Part shown: positions 11,239-23,789 of the stretch, piece after piece
Numbering within the stretch: the first letter of the stretch is position 1
Layout: each line of letters begins with the position of its first letter
Source of the DNA: Cryptomeria japonica
Lineage: Eukaryota; Streptophyta; Pinopsida; Cupressales; Cupressaceae
Assembly (NCBI RefSeq): GCF_030272615.1
Contig: NC_081405.1
Coordinates: 610,825,065 to 610,889,064 of the forward strand
Reading direction: 5' to 3'
Length of the DNA stretch: 64,000 bases
Position numbers and translations under genes: made by a program
Notes under the pieces: generated by a model
Database searches by the model: none
What the model was told of the DNA's origin: nothing
What the model saw: only the letters and a program-made list of their open reading frames with translations

Positions 11239-12742
11239 TGATGAATAATGATGAATCAGTTAGTACCAAACTGGTACTAAGAGGGGGGTTGAATCAGTAC
11301 AGACAAAAACTTTCCCAGGACTAGTTTGACTACAAAGACTACACTTAACTAGTAAACAACAACACTAGTCTAAATCTGGGCACTATCAGTAAAACACAGT
11401 GAGACTGTGAAAGACATAAACCGGTAAACACTTAGATCTCTACATAATCTAATATCTCATTTCCACTTCACCCTTATGCATAAACAAGTAATATATCATC
11501 AGAAATATAATGACTGTTAGTTCAACATGCTTTACCACTTGACACAAAATATTAAAGCATAACATGAGAAGCATCACACATGACACACTGATTTTTCATG
11601 TGGAAACCCAATTGGGAAAAACCACAGTGGGGATGAATACCCACAAGCTATTCTTTGAATTCTTTTGAAGTCCTCTCTATTAGGAGCCTAGTTTGGTTAA
11701 AGACTTTTACAATAGGTTCTGCTAGGAACCAATCCTGCTAGGGATCACCTGATTAAGGGATAGCTAAATACCCGGTTAAAGGTTAGAACCCTATTAAAGG
11801 TTACCTCACAAGAGGATTTGAAGAACTCATTGAATTGAGTCACCCTGTTAAAGGATTTTACACAAAATCCTATTAAAGCTACCTGGTTAAGGGATTTTCC
11901 AACTGCTGAAATGGTTAGAAGTCAACAGGTAATACATTGATTTGATAATAGCACTCAATGCAAAGGTAGATCCACTTTAGCTCATTTGCTTCTGCAATCA
12001 CACTCTGCAGGTATCAATACACTTCTCCAGTCTGGCAAGAATCAAGTATCTCTTCACTTGGATACATACATAGCATTTGCCAACAACCTCAAAATGAAAA
12101 ACATCATTTACCTTATAGGAAACAGATTGGTTGGTAGCATAAACCCTAAAGCCTAAACATTTATGTTTAACAATTCAGTCGGTTCAATCCTGACCGTTAA
12201 TCATACTACATTGAATACAACAGTCTTGAACATATCTCAAGAAGTTCTCCATCATTCATTCTTTGCCACTTTAGGAAGTTGATAACCCATCACATGCTCT
12301 CCACTATTTATAGAGACTTTGCACATTCCTGAGCTAGATAGGATCAATCTCCATGCAAGATCCTCAAGGAAATCCTTCATGTGCACAAGGCTGGCATGGC
12401 AACACTATCTAGTCTTCATTACAATGCTAACTCATCACAAGATGTCATCGGTTAAATCACACAGGCTTGGAATGCATCAACTAGAAACCCTGAAGTTGAG
12501 ACTACCAACTGGTAGTCATGCCAAATGAAACCCCGATACAAAACTTCCCATATACTGGTTCTCATTCCAACATACCGCTTCACTTTTTCTCATATATCGG
12601 TTCACATTATCATACCGATTCTCACATATAATGGTTCACAATATCATACTGGTTCTCTTGCCAAGTTGCTTACTTCAATATATTGACTTCAATGACAACA
12701 TACAATATCATCATGTCATCAAGTTCTACACATATGCCAACA
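11239..12742 (-). repeat. 3' LTR of the complete copia
   Basis: Exactly 1504 bp, TG...CA ends, next to the polypurine tract. A TATA box (TATAAA on the minus strand) lies at 12307-12312 within CTATAAATAG, the likely promoter position. The conserved LTR box is near 11598-11630. Confidence 0.93.
12307..12312 (-). promoter_or_regulatory. LTR TATA box
   Basis: Minus-strand CTATAAATAG, a strong plant-type TATA element, placed about 430 bases from the LTR start. Equivalent boxes are at 1281-1286 and 18201-18206 in homologous LTRs. Confidence 0.6.
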
Positions 12743-12756
12743 ATCTCCCCCTTTGG
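12743..12756 (-). other. Polypurine tract
   Basis: Minus-strand CCAAAGGGGGAGAT directly before the 3' LTR, the plus-strand primer for reverse transcription. Confidence 0.85.
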
Positions 12757-12987
12757 CATTTATGGTAATATACAAAGATATCTCTCTACTTCACATCTTC
12801 TCCCTAATACTGCAGATATCTTCTCTGCTTCATATCTTCTCCCCCTTTGACAACAATGCCAAAGTGAAGGCACAAACAACTATGTTCCACTATGTTTCTC
12901 CCCCTAAGGAGTAGCATCCTTCAACACACCAATCCTGAAAAAAAAGATTTATCAATGCAATACCTGGCTAATGTGGAGCACACACCT

Positions 12988-14596
12988 TTAGTTCACCTCT
13001 TGAAGGGGAAACACCCCTAATTCACCTCTTAAATAGGTAAATGTAGCCTTTAGTAGAGGCTTGGTGAATATGTCTGCTAACTACTCCTTATTGGAAACAT
13101 GTTCCAATAAAACCTCTTTGTTCTAAAACTTCTCCCTTAAGAAATGATACTTGAGCTCGAAGTGCTTGGTTCTAGCATGTAAAACCGGATTCTTGGAAAT
13201 GATAATTGCACTTGTGTTGTCAAAAAATATACTTACCGATTCAGATTCAGGAACTTTGAAGCCACTTAATACATGCTTCATCCAAATTGTTTGGGTGCAG
13301 TTCAAAAATGCTGCAACATACTCCACTTCTATTATAGACTGGGAGATACAACTCTGCTTCTTACTCACCCATGAGACCAATCTACCACCATGAAAGAATG
13401 CACCACCAGTTGTGCTTTTCCGGTCATCCACATTACCAGCCCAATCAACATCTATAAACACTTTTAGGTTGAAATCATTATTGTATGGATACCATAATCC
13501 ATAGTCAATGGTTCCCTTTAGATATTTAAGACTCCACTTGACTGCTACCAAGTGGGATTCTCTTGGACTTTTCTGGAACCATGCAGTAATGCCTACTACA
13601 TGTGCAATGTCTGGTCTGCTATGTACTACATAGTGCAACTTACCAATCATTGATCAGTATTCCTTCTCAGTCACCAACGCTGAGTCATCCTCTTTTGATA
13701 ATTTACAACCGATCACCATCGTTGTACCAACCGGTTTGCTATCTTCCATGCCAAAGGTCTTCAACACCTCTTTGATATACTTGGACTTAGTGATAAAGAT
13801 ACCATCTTTCATTTGTTGAATCTGTAGTCCAATGAAGAACTTAATCTCCCCTATAAGTGACATCTCAAATTCCTTTTCATCTCATCTACAAAATCATGAC
13901 TCATCTTGTCATCTCCACTAAAAATTATGTCATCAACAAATACTCCATAGATTAGGATCTGATCTCCTTCCGACTTCAGATAGATATTGCTATCTTCACT
14001 TGTTCTTTCAAATCCAATCTTCACAAGATGGGAGTGTAAGTGTTCATACCATGCTCTAGGTGTCTGCTTCAATCCATACAGGGCTTTATTAGTCTACACA
14101 CCATGTCATTGTCTTCTGATAGAGAAAACTCATATGGTTGCTCTATATACACCTCCTCTTCAAGTATTCCATTTAGAAATGTTGATTTTACATACATTTG
14201 ATATACTTTGAATCCCTTGAAGGCTAAATATGCAAGAAGCATACGAATTCCTTCCAATCTAGCTACTAGAGAAAAGGTTTCTCCATAGTCTTCTCCTTCT
14301 TCTTGAGCATATCTATTACACACCAGTCTGGCTTTGTTTCTTGCCACTATGCCATCTTCATTCAACTTATTTTTTAAAACCCATTTGGTACCAATGACAT
14401 TTTTATGCTCAGGTTTGGGTACCAAAGATCATGTACCATTCTTTTCTATCTGGTCAAGTTCCTCTTCCATTTCCTTGATCTATTCTTCATTGTTATGTTC
14501 CTCTTTAAATGTTTTATGCTCAAATTTAGAGATCATGCAAGAATTTTCTCTGGCCTTTGTTCTTGTAAGAATTCATGCATCCTTGTCTCCTATGAT
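12988..14596 (-). pseudogene. Copia reverse transcriptase and RNase H
   Basis: Reading leftward: RT begins near 14425 (VIGTKWVLKNKLNEDG), followed by RLVCNRYAQEEGEDYGETFS, a block resembling VYQMYVKSTFLNGILEEEV, LYGLKQTPRAWYEHL, and the catalytic motif FVDDIIFSG near 13930, with both Asp retained. SMIGKLHYVVHSRPDIAH follows at about 13650. RNase H follows (FIDVDWAGNVDDRKSTTGG; SIIEVEYVA where copia has STAEAEY), and the DIFTKPLLK tail ends at a TAA at 12988-12990. One-base frameshifts occur near 14080 and 13860. Stops at 13651-13653 and near 13120 replace the Arg of RSMIG and a Gln. Confidence 0.92.
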
Positions 14597-15555
14597 CTAC
14601 TTTGGATCATGATTGAACTTTACATACCTAGGAATGATCTTAGTTGTTTCCTCTTGCTTTTCTTCTTCATCCTCATCTTTATCAGTATCAACATCTACAG
14701 GTGTAGGAGCACTGTTACTGGTACTAGGTTGTTTTGCAACTGATTCCCAGAAGGTTACAATCGGTTCATCTACTACTCGCTCACTATCGGTTTCCTCTTG
14801 TTTCTCAGAGGTTTCATCAACTCTGACATTAATACTTTCAACAATTTTCTGAGACCTATTGTTGAAACACTTGAGAGCTTTTCTTTTGGTGGAATATCTT
14901 AGGAATATTCCCTCGTCACATTTTGCATCAAACATGCTTTGATGTTGACTCATCTTGATATAACATTTTCTACCAAACACTCTAAAGTATCTTACTATAG
15001 GAGTCTTACTGGTCCAATACTCATAAGGTGTTTTATCTTTATCTTTCTTGATGAGTACCCGGTTCATAGTGTAGACTACAGTGCTCACTACTTCTCTCTA
15101 GAAGGTGTGAGCAACCTTCCCTTGAATCAGCATCGTCTGGTTGCTTCAACTACAGTCTGGTTGTTCCTCTCTACTAGGCCATTCTGCTATGGAGTTTGGG
15201 GGGCAAATAGTTGCCTCTTGATGCTGTTCTCTTCATAGTCCTTGTTGAATTCACCAGAAGTGAATTCTCCTCCTTGATCAATTCTTAGGCACTTAATCCT
15301 CTTACCACTTTCCTTTTCGACTAGTGCTCTGAAGGCTTTGAACTTTCCAAAAGCTTCAGACTTATCTTTCAAGAATGTGACCCACATCATTCTTGAATAG
15401 TCATCAAGGAGAATCATAAAGTACCTATCTCCCTACACACTCCTAGTTTTCATAGGACCACACAGATCAGTGTACACAAGATCAAGTAAATTGCCTGTAG
15501 TGAAAGGTTTACCTTTGAAGGTTGAGGAAGACATTTTCCCCAGTTGGCATTCTCT
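14597..15555 (-). pseudogene. Copia integrase
   Basis: Integrase core from about 15520 leftward: LVYTDLCGPMKTRSV with the first catalytic Asp, then GDRYFMILLDDYSRMMWVTFL with its last residues in the next frame block. CLRIDQGGEFTSGEF follows with the second Asp, then TP-stop-QNGLVERNN with the catalytic Glu (15120-15190). The C-terminal part is KDKTPYEYWTSKTP, FGRKCYIK and KGIFLRYSTKRKA in another frame, followed by an acidic linker rich in Asp/Glu (about 14620-14740) before RT. The stop in TPQQNG and the one before GDRYF both replace Gln. Confidence 0.9.
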
Positions 15556-17061
15556 TCACAAAGGATTCTCCGATTTGCTCAACACAGGAAATCCTCTGAT
15601 TGCCTTGATCTTACTGGCCTTCACAATATTATCAAATTCTACATGCCATATCCAACTATCATCAAACTTATCCATTAGACATGTACTGATATTTGCATTT
15701 AGGTGAAAAAAGTTACCTCTGGTCTGCACATTGGTGGCCATCAGTTCACCACTCTTTCCTTTTATTTTGCACACTCCATCTTTGAATTCCAGAGTGAGTC
15801 CATTGTCATTCAGCTGGGCAACACTCAAAAGGTTGTTCTTGAGACCTTCTACCCAATACACATTATCAGCACTACTTTTTCCATTTAGAGAGATGGACCC
15901 TCTTCCTTTTACCATACATGGTGCATCATTACCAAATTGAACCACACCACCATCATACTCTTCCAGAGACAAAAACTTACTTCGGTCACCAGTCATGTGG
16001 TGAGAACAACCACTATCAATAATCCACTCATTGTAATTATCAAAGTGGGAAACAAGAGCCTTCTTGTCGGACACATCTTCCTTAACTACTACAATCACAA
16101 TGTCTTCACTTTCTTCATCTTCTGATTCCTCATCAGTGACACCTTCATCAACTGCTACAAAATAGTTTCTCATGTTTCCTCCTTTAAACTTCTTGAACTT
16201 CTCTGGTTTTTCCTTACTGTCACCATTAGGATAGTTTATAGTAATGTGTCCTATCCTATTGCAAGAAAAGAATTTCAAAGGGAGCTTACCTCTATATTTA
16301 CTAGTTCCCTTAGGAAGTCTCTTGGCAAGAAGAGCTTCAAATTCCCTCAAGATCTCCTCATCATCCATTTCTCTACTTTGTCTTGGTTCACAACTAGTAC
16401 TAGCTTCTTTACCCTTTCTAGATGGTGTTGTAGATGCTCTAAATGTTGATTGAGTCTTCTGAATACTACCATCATAATTATTTAGCTCATAAGTTGTCAA
16501 CTTAGTAATGATAGAGTCTAGGGATACCTTTGTCTTGTCTATAGACCTCAACTCCTAAATAGTAGCAACCCTTGTTACATAGACTGGTAATAAGGATCTC
16601 AAGACTTTGCTAACAATAGTGGAATCATCTATTTTACCACCTGCACTCTTGATGTCTCCAACAATAGTTTTGATTCTTATTCCATATTGTTGAATTGTCT
16701 CTACTTCAGCCATCTGCATGTCTTCAAAATTTCCCCTAAGGCTCTCTTCCTTAGCTTGTTTCACATGCTCATCACTGCCATAGATATTCTCCAGAGCATC
16801 CCATACTTCTTTGGAATTATCTTTATCCTGAACATCAATAAACTCAATGTCAAATAGATTGCTTATTAGGGCTTCCATGACTCCCCCATTCTCCTGAATT
16901 TCTCTTTTTTGATCATTGGTGAGAGTACTGGTAGGAATAACATAAGCATTCTCAACATAGCTCCAGTGGTGAGCACCCATGCTTCTGATGTAGATCTTCA
17001 TTCTATCCTTCCATATCTTAAAGTTATCTCTATTGAACTTTGGACCTTCCCTCTTCATCAT
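15556..17061 (-). pseudogene. Copia gag, zinc knuckle, protease and GAG-pre-integrase
   Basis: An almost open frame from ATG 17061. Gag (MMKREGPKFNRDNFKIWKD, then SDEHVKQAKEESLRG) is interrupted by a TAG at 16552-16554 replacing the Gln of a canonical IQELRSIDKTKV. The nucleocapsid knuckle near 16240-16280 is degenerate: FFSCNRIGHITINYP has lost its first and last Cys. The protease active site WIIDSGCSHHMTGD is intact near 16010. The GAG-pre-integrase carries a small deletion (WHVEFDNIVKAS, where the sister element at 57.8 kb has WHRRFCHINFDNIVK). The frame ends at 15556. Confidence 0.92.
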
Positions 17062-17118
17062 TATAGTAGGATCTTTTCCTCAAGCGGTTAAGCTTACAAC
17101 ACAAAGGACCTGAAAGAT

Positions 17119-17130
17119 GCTCTGATACCA
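17119..17130 (-). other. Primer-binding site (initiator tRNA-Met)
   Basis: Minus-strand TGGTATCAGAGC, two bases inside the 5' LTR. Confidence 0.9.
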
Positions 17131-17132
17131 AT

Positions 17133-18636
17133 TGATGAATAATGATGAATCAGTTAGTACCAAACCGGTACTGAGAGGGGGGGGTGTGAATCAGTATAGA
17201 CAAAAACTTTCCCAAAACCAGTTTGACTGCAAAGACTGCACTTAACTAGTAAAGAGTAACACTGGTCTAAATCTGGGTACTAACAGTAGAACACAGTGAG
17301 AGTGTGAAAGACATAAACAAGTAAACACTTAGATCTCTACATAATCTAATATCTCATTTCCACTTCACCCTTATGCATAAACAAGTAATATATCATCAGA
17401 AATATAATGACTTCCGGTTCAACATGCTTTACCACTTGACAGAAAATATTAAAGCATCACATGAGAAGCATTACACATGACACACTGATTTTTCACATGG
17501 AAACCCAACTGGGAAAAACCACCGTGGGGATGAATACCCACAAGATTCTCTTTGAAATCTTTTGAAGTCCACTTTGTTAGGAGCCTAGTCTGGTTAAAGA
17601 CTTTTAAAATAGGTTCTGCTAGGAACCGATCCTGCTAGGGATCACCTAGTTAAGGGTTGGCTAAATACCTAGTTAAAGGTTAGAACCCTGTTAAAGGTTA
17701 CCTCTCAAGAGGATTTGAAGAACTCGTTGAATTGAGTCACCCTGTTAAAGTATTTACACAAAAGCCTATTAAAGCTACCCAGTCAAGGGATTTTCCAACT
17801 ATAGAAATGGTTAGAAGTCAACAGGTAATACACTTATTTGATAACAACACTCAATGCCAAGGCAAATCCACTTTAGCTCCTTTGCTTTTGTAATCACTCT
17901 ATAGGTATCAATACACTTCTCCAATCTGGCAAGAATCAAGTATCTCTTCACTTGGATACATACATAGCTTTTGCCAACAACCTCAAAATGAATAACATCA
18001 TTGACCTTATAGGAAACAGATAGGTTGGTAGCATAAAACTTAAACCCTAAACATTTATGTTTAACAATTCAATCGGTTCAATCTTGACCATTAATCATAC
18101 TGCATTGAATACAACAGTCTTAAACATATCTCAAGATGTTCTCCATTATTCATTATTTGCCGCTTCAGGAAGTTGATAATCCATCATGCGCTCTCCATCA
18201 TTTATAGAGACTTCGCATATTCTCGAGGTAGATAGGATCAATCTCCATGCAATATCCTCAAGGAAACCCTTTACGCACACAAGGTTGATGTGGCAACACT
18301 ATCTAGTCTTCATTACAATGCTAACTCATCACAAGATGTCATCAGTTGAATCACATAGGCTTGGAATGCATCAACTGGAAACCTTGAAGTTGAGACTACC
18401 AACCAGTAGTCATGCCAAATGAAACCCCGATAAAAAAATTCCCATATATCGGTTCTCATTCCAACATACCGCTTCACTTTTTCACATATACCGGTTCACA
18501 TTATCATACCGATTCTCACATATACCGATTGACAATATGATACCGGTTCTCTTGCCAGTTTGCTTACTTCAATATATTGACATCAATGACCCCATACAAT
18601 ATCATCATGTCATCAAGTTCTACACATATGCCAACA
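17133..18636 (-). repeat. 5' LTR of the complete copia
   Basis: 1504 bp, the same length as its partner, TG...CA ends (TGTTGGCATATG start). TATA box at 18201-18206. It abuts the right copy of the 102-bp repeat. Confidence 0.93.
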
Positions 18637-18738
18637 ATTGTGTGTTCTTGGGCTACTCATGTGACTTGGAATTGTTGTGTGTCTATTTATTGCCTTTACG
18701 ATGTGAAGCCTTATTATTTGTGGTGTCCTAAGAAACAA
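18637..18738. repeat. 102-bp direct repeat, right copy (target duplication)
   Basis: Starts at the base after the right LTR and matches 11137-11238 end to end. Beyond 18738 the older gag frame continues upstream (ALVVS, then a stop where Gln fits). Confidence 0.9.
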
Positions 18739-19210
18739 CAAGAGCCTATGGTTTGGAAGAGTTCAATCTACCCATTTGAATCAACTTCATTTTGTCTTGT
18801 ATTAATTGAGAAGAAAACTAATCAAAGGAAGGCATGGTGTAACAAGTACCAAAGGCATCTTTTCTAGCTTAAAATATAAAAACAAAAATTAAATAATTAG
18901 GATGAATCTTTCCAAGTATAGAAAGAATAAATTGAGAATCCTCCTACTTAATTTTGTACTACTTCAACTATAACCTAAGAGACTTGAGTTTGATTAATAA
19001 ATCTTAGATACTATCAAAATCATTACGATTCAAGCCAATAAGCTCACTCTCCAACTAAAAAATCCTCAATGCATCTCTCTTCCCAAACAAGAACTCTAAT
19101 GTAGTCTAGATCTAACAAGTTGTGGTGCAATAGTCAATATAAAAGAGATTATTTGGATACATAGACATGCATAATATCTCAAAAACCTCATCATAGCTAC
19201 TAAATCACTT
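18739..19210 (-). pseudogene. Older copia gag (UBN2 type), N-terminal part
   Basis: Minus-strand reading from about 19200: FEILCMSMYPNNLFY, then LFGKRDALRIF, ESELIGLNRNDFDSI, LLIKLKSLRL, EDSQFILSILGKIHPNY, MPSFD and FSSQLIQDKMKLIQMG. This is the order and spacing of the UBN2/retrotran gag domain of plant copia elements. Nearly all stops occupy positions where Gln is expected. The protein would continue into 18637-18738 and then 11136-10986, showing that the younger element inserted into this gag. Confidence 0.75.
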
Positions 19211-20149
19211 TATCTTCTCATCAATAGTATAGGCTTAACTTCTAGACCCATGGTCACTCTATATAACCCCTAGTGCATTTGGTAATCCATTTATTTTTTA
19301 TTACCATGGTAGTTGAATGGAGTAAGGGGATCTGTATCATTTGGATCTATTACAAATTAGGGTAAAATGTGTAAAAATAGAGTAATACATCAATATATAT
19401 CCTCTCAATGTCAAAAAATCCTACTTCAATCACAGGAAAAAAATTGAATTTGCATGTTTTCCAATAAAGAACTCAAAAAGGAAAATATTGGCATATATGA
19501 GTACCTAATAAATATTTTGTAGAAAAGGACTTGAGATATGAATAGAAGACTTTAAGATCTTTCTAACGATGTATGGAAGTCAAAAAATGGAGTCTGAATG
19601 TGCAAGATATGACCTTAGAAGAAAAACTAAAGGCTAACTTTGGAGGCCTGGTATAGAAAATGTGCACAACACTTCATGATTATCAAATTTTGATTAGTCA
19701 ATATGACAGTTCTCCTTCTACAAAACTATTTTACAAATCTAAAGAGGCTTCTAAAATTTATCAAACATTTAAGAAAGAAAACAAAAAATTTATTAGGATA
19801 AATTCTCATTCTTCTAACAACATCTAAACTCAAGTCTTAATTGCAACACCTCCTATTGCAGCTCAGTTTTAATGTAGAATAAAGAATCAACACTTTACAC
19901 TAATTTTTGTGTCTTTACACACCATTATGCTTCAATTATTGAATTAAAATTTGATTAAAATTATCTCTTCAATCTTATAGACAATTCCCAACCTTTAGCT
20001 CCTTTTTTTAACTTGAAGGCTATTTTAATATCATCATATTTCTAGACATGACACTAAGTAATAGTCAGGTAAGATATTACTTCCAAGACCTCATTGTGTC
20101 TAATATCGTATATGTGATTGGTGTGAATAAAAAATAGAATAAATCGATA
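19211..20149. other. No recognisable gene
   Basis: Presumably the 5' region of the older copia and flanking DNA. I could not find a second copy of the 374-bp LTR here. No coding signal. Confidence 0.4.
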
Positions 20150-20830
20150 GCACCTCCTAATAAAAAATGGCAAATTTTCACTAATTCCTTGTCATTCCAT
20201 TACACAACTGTTGTTGAGCCAAATTTTGATTACATATACATTAATTGTAAATCTAACCAAGTAGAACAATTAATTAATGTGACAAAAACTTGTGCTAAAT
20301 AAAATAAACATAAACTTATGCCCAAGAGGCTAACATTACCTTCACCCAAAGTGATAACTCAATGCATGCACCTAATGGACCACTATACATTACTATTAGA
20401 ATCTAGAAAATAATTCAAACATAGGGTTCTTAGTGATCCAATATGAATGGTAAACATGATTACAAAGGAATTTATTAACACATATGAGCTATATCAAGAT
20501 TCTTATGATAAATTTGAAGTCTTGATCAAGGTGTATGATGGTTTTACTTGTCCCACTATTGGTTTAATAAATCTTCAAGGTAAAGTTGGACCTAAAACCT
20601 TAGATGTTCCCCTCACCATAATCCCTACTTTAGACTAATTTCATGCCAATTTGGGTCATCATTTTCTTACATCCATTAAAGTACTCCCTTCCATAGTCAA
20701 GAAGTTTTTTAAGTTCTTATTTGAAGGACAAATGCATACTATATTTCATACTTGTTTCAATACCTTTTCTAGACATGTAAATTTTACACTTGGCTATATT
20801 TTACCTTAGGCACATCAACCTTATGAGTAT
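20150..20830 (+). pseudogene. Ty3/gypsy-like gag-protease remnant
   Basis: From about 20340 the frame reads PSPKVITQCMHLMDHYTLL, RVLSDP, VNMITKEFINTYEL, YDGFTCPTIGLINLQG, KVGPKTLDVPLTIIPTLD, then FHANLGHHFLTSIKVLPS and FLFEGQMHTIFH. This sequence of motifs resembles the retropepsin-like domain of plant gypsy polyproteins (hydrophobic LG block after a VGPKT strand, and FEG.....I at the end). The DTG/DSG triad is not visible, no RT follows, and stops interrupt it. I rate the family assignment as likely and the superfamily as moderately sure. Confidence 0.55.
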
Positions 20831-22596
20831 TCCTTACCCCTTTTCTACAAAAAAATTTAAGCCAAGAAAATAATTCATATATCCTTAAGTAGTTCATCAA
20901 GTCCCACTATAAGTGTTACCCCTAAGGATCCTACAATGTCGATGGATATAAAAGTAAATCTTTCTATCCCATAGGTACTGAGTGAACCACATCCTATATT
21001 GAGAATCCTCCTCCTTCCCATATCTTTTAGTGTGCATTTTGGTTCCACCTCCACCATCATAAAAGGAAAAATGAGGAAAATTCCTAGCATGATTTGGAAC
21101 TCCTCTTATCTATTAATCTTTAGATTTTTCATATGTTCCTCTTGTTCTTAGACCAAAGGAAGAAAATGAATTGATGTTGAGTTATATGCAGCCTCCTTAT
21201 ACATGAGATCTTAAAAACCATAATTGATGTAATCATAGTATGAGAGAGAACCACAAAATACGTTATAATATTTCTCATGGTTGTTGCAAAAAGTGAGTCT
21301 AGCCCTCCTTTTCAACCTTCCTTTTCTTCAACCACTTGTAAGGCCAACCCTTGCCCAACCTAGTGTAAAGCTGAAGTTTGTTATTCAAAATTATCATTCT
21401 CTTCCTTTTTTGTTGCGTCACCTATGGTAATAATTTTGAATTATGATTTTGATGACATGGCTGCAAGTTTGGAGAATGACTATGAGTTATCTTTGATATT
21501 TTCTAAAGCATTAAATCTAGCTCCTAGTGACACACATAGTGATCCTTTCTTAAGGAATGGTCCATGTTTAAACTAGACAAATATCCTTATAATATACAAG
21601 CCATAGCTCATTTAATAACTTTTCTTCCATATCCTTATAATGATGAACGAGATTGGGAGGCAGACGATTTGTTATAGATCAGCTTACATGTGTAGTACCT
21701 GTTTGTTTTTTCATGTTTTATTGTATGTAATGTGATTCTTGTTATGTCTTTCTTGGTGTTCCTTTTGTTTGTTAGTTTCTTTTTATATGACCCTTGATTC
21801 TTTGTTGGCACAAGGATACAAAGGGACCGATTTTCTCACGTCATTACTCTATTTGTATTTTTATTCTTTTATTTTTCATATACATGTGTTGTAAATGTGC
21901 TTTTTTCTTATCTTTAAGCAACAATGAAAATTTTGAGGCATTTTTTATCTCTTCCATAATGACCCAAAAAAAAATTGTGTTCCTTCTAATGTGGTATCCC
22001 TTCTTTGTACTCATAGCTCCACTACATTTGGGGGATGAGATCCATAAACAATAATAATATTGTTATACACTTATCTTGTGCACATACTAATCTCAAATAT
22101 TTGGATCCTTTATGTGCTCTTGCATGCTCATGTTTGTATGTGATATCACCTCAATTTACCTATACTTGGGGGAATTTCACTCTCAAAATGTTCTTAGCTT
22201 TGAATGTATAGAACCTTAAGGTAAATTTCTCATAGTTAGTGTTCACAATTACTTTAACATGGAGGAATACATTTCTCTATGTAATTCATTTTCTGCACAC
22301 ACCACAAGATTTGTTGCACACTTTGATTATGCACCATGAAATTGTTTGTGCTATTGGAATACCCATTTTGTAGCATTCTATAAATATTACCCAACAAAAA
22401 GGAACTTTTTATTGGCCATGTACTTTCTATTGGCATGAAATTCACCTAGCATAACAAAAATTTCCACCCCTTGTGGGACCTCCAATTATTCATGAGCCAC
22501 CTATCCCAACACAACTTGGTAACCTTGTGACTCGTTTTGGACATGAATCCTACCAAATATCTAAGCATCTTACTAGTCCTTGAGGCCATGCTTTAT
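20831..22596. other. Downstream gypsy debris, no intact gene
   Basis: The plus strand keeps a loosely open reading to about 21640 (FDDMAASLENDYELSLIFSK near 21440) that may be more of the same polyprotein. After that only purine tracts such as TTGGGGGATGAG (22028) and TTGGGGGAATTTC (22165) look like gypsy polypurine tracts. LTR boundaries could not be set. Confidence 0.35.
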
Positions 22597-23775
22597 TGAT
22601 GAATACTAAGAGGAGGGGGGGTGAATTAGTATACCAAAAATTACTGAACTTAAACTCTTAAACAGTTTAGTAGTTAACCGGTATAACAGATTTACTAACA
22701 AATCGGTTAAGACAAATGCAAACCAAACAACAAATAAAGCATTCACCCACAAGAGCACAATCACCATAACACAAGAGGTTTTGATGTGGAAACCCAAATG
22801 GGAAAAACCACGGTGAGCAGAAACTCACAAGTAACTATCTACAAAATAGTAACCAAACTAGTTAAGGTCAGACCGGGTAAGGTCATACAATGTTCTTTAC
22901 CAAAACAGATCCTTTTAGGAATCTAGATCTCTATTAGGAGATAAGTCCTGTTAAAGACTACCTTGTGAGAGGATTTCAGATCCATAGTTGTGAACCACCT
23001 TGTTAGAGGATTTACAAAGGCTTTGCCAGGCCTACCCGGTTAAGGGTTCAGACTTGTCAAAGATGTGATTAATCAACAAGTGAGTGATCTAGATACTAGC
23101 ACAGTATGCTTGGTTAGATCCTTGATAGCTTATTGTTAATGCATATTTAGCATTACTTTAGTCTTCAATATCTCCACACTCTGTTTCTTCACACAAACCT
23201 AATCTTCTCTTCTGTGATTGCACATACAAAAACCTCATCAAATCCTAAAACCCTATCATTGTTTAAAACCCTAGACATGATGTCCTTATAAAGGAATCTG
23301 ATTTCATGTCGGTCCAATAGGATTACATTGCAAGTTCCTAGGTTTAGTGCATCTAGACACATTTGGTAACACAACACAAAATCACCACCAAAGTGTCGGT
23401 GGATGATAACTCATCACAGAAATACCAATTAGTAACACATCACAAAGTAATACCGGTTCATTACTGATTACCGATTCATACATTTTACCAATTATCAGTT
23501 TGTCAAAATGAAGACTGGAAAAATGTTAACTACTACTTTGTTCCTTCATACCGCTGTGGGATCCTCAAACCCCTTAAGCTCTTCATACCGCTTTGGGTCT
23601 TTAGTCAGTTTGTGGCTGGTAAACACCTTCTACAAAACACCGATAGTCTAAAGACTATAATGCATAATACCGGTTGGAACAATTGCTAGTTGAGCATAAC
23701 TCATACATAGGGAAGTGATCATAAAACAATTGTGTGTCCATCAATGACAATCACAACATCATCAAAATTCCAACA
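22597..23775 (-). repeat. 3' LTR of the pol-less element
   Basis: 1179 bp, begins TGTTGGAATTTTG and ends TTCATCA in element orientation. It contains the box GATGTGGAAACCC (plus strand, about 22777) and a TTTATAAGG TATA-like site near 23284. The longer length comes from the G-run segment near 22610 that the 5' LTR lacks. Confidence 0.9.
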
Positions 23776-23789
23776 ATCTCCCCCTTTAG
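23776..23789 (-). other. Polypurine tract
   Basis: Minus-strand CTAAAGGGGGAGAT directly before the LTR. Confidence 0.8.

Larger units (their letters stand above)
11239..18636 (-). mobile_element. Complete Ty1/copia LTR retrotransposon
   Basis: A 7398-bp element with two 1504-bp LTRs (11239-12742 and 17133-18636), PBS at 17119-17130, PPT at 12743-12756, and one degraded gag-pol between. Coding order on the minus strand is gag, protease, integrase, RT, RNase H, the copia order. The LTR box, tRNA-Met PBS and gag type fit the Tork-like lineages. LTRs differ at roughly 7% of positions in the first 350 bp by eye, so the insertion is not recent. It sits inside the gag of an older copia element. Confidence 0.93.
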
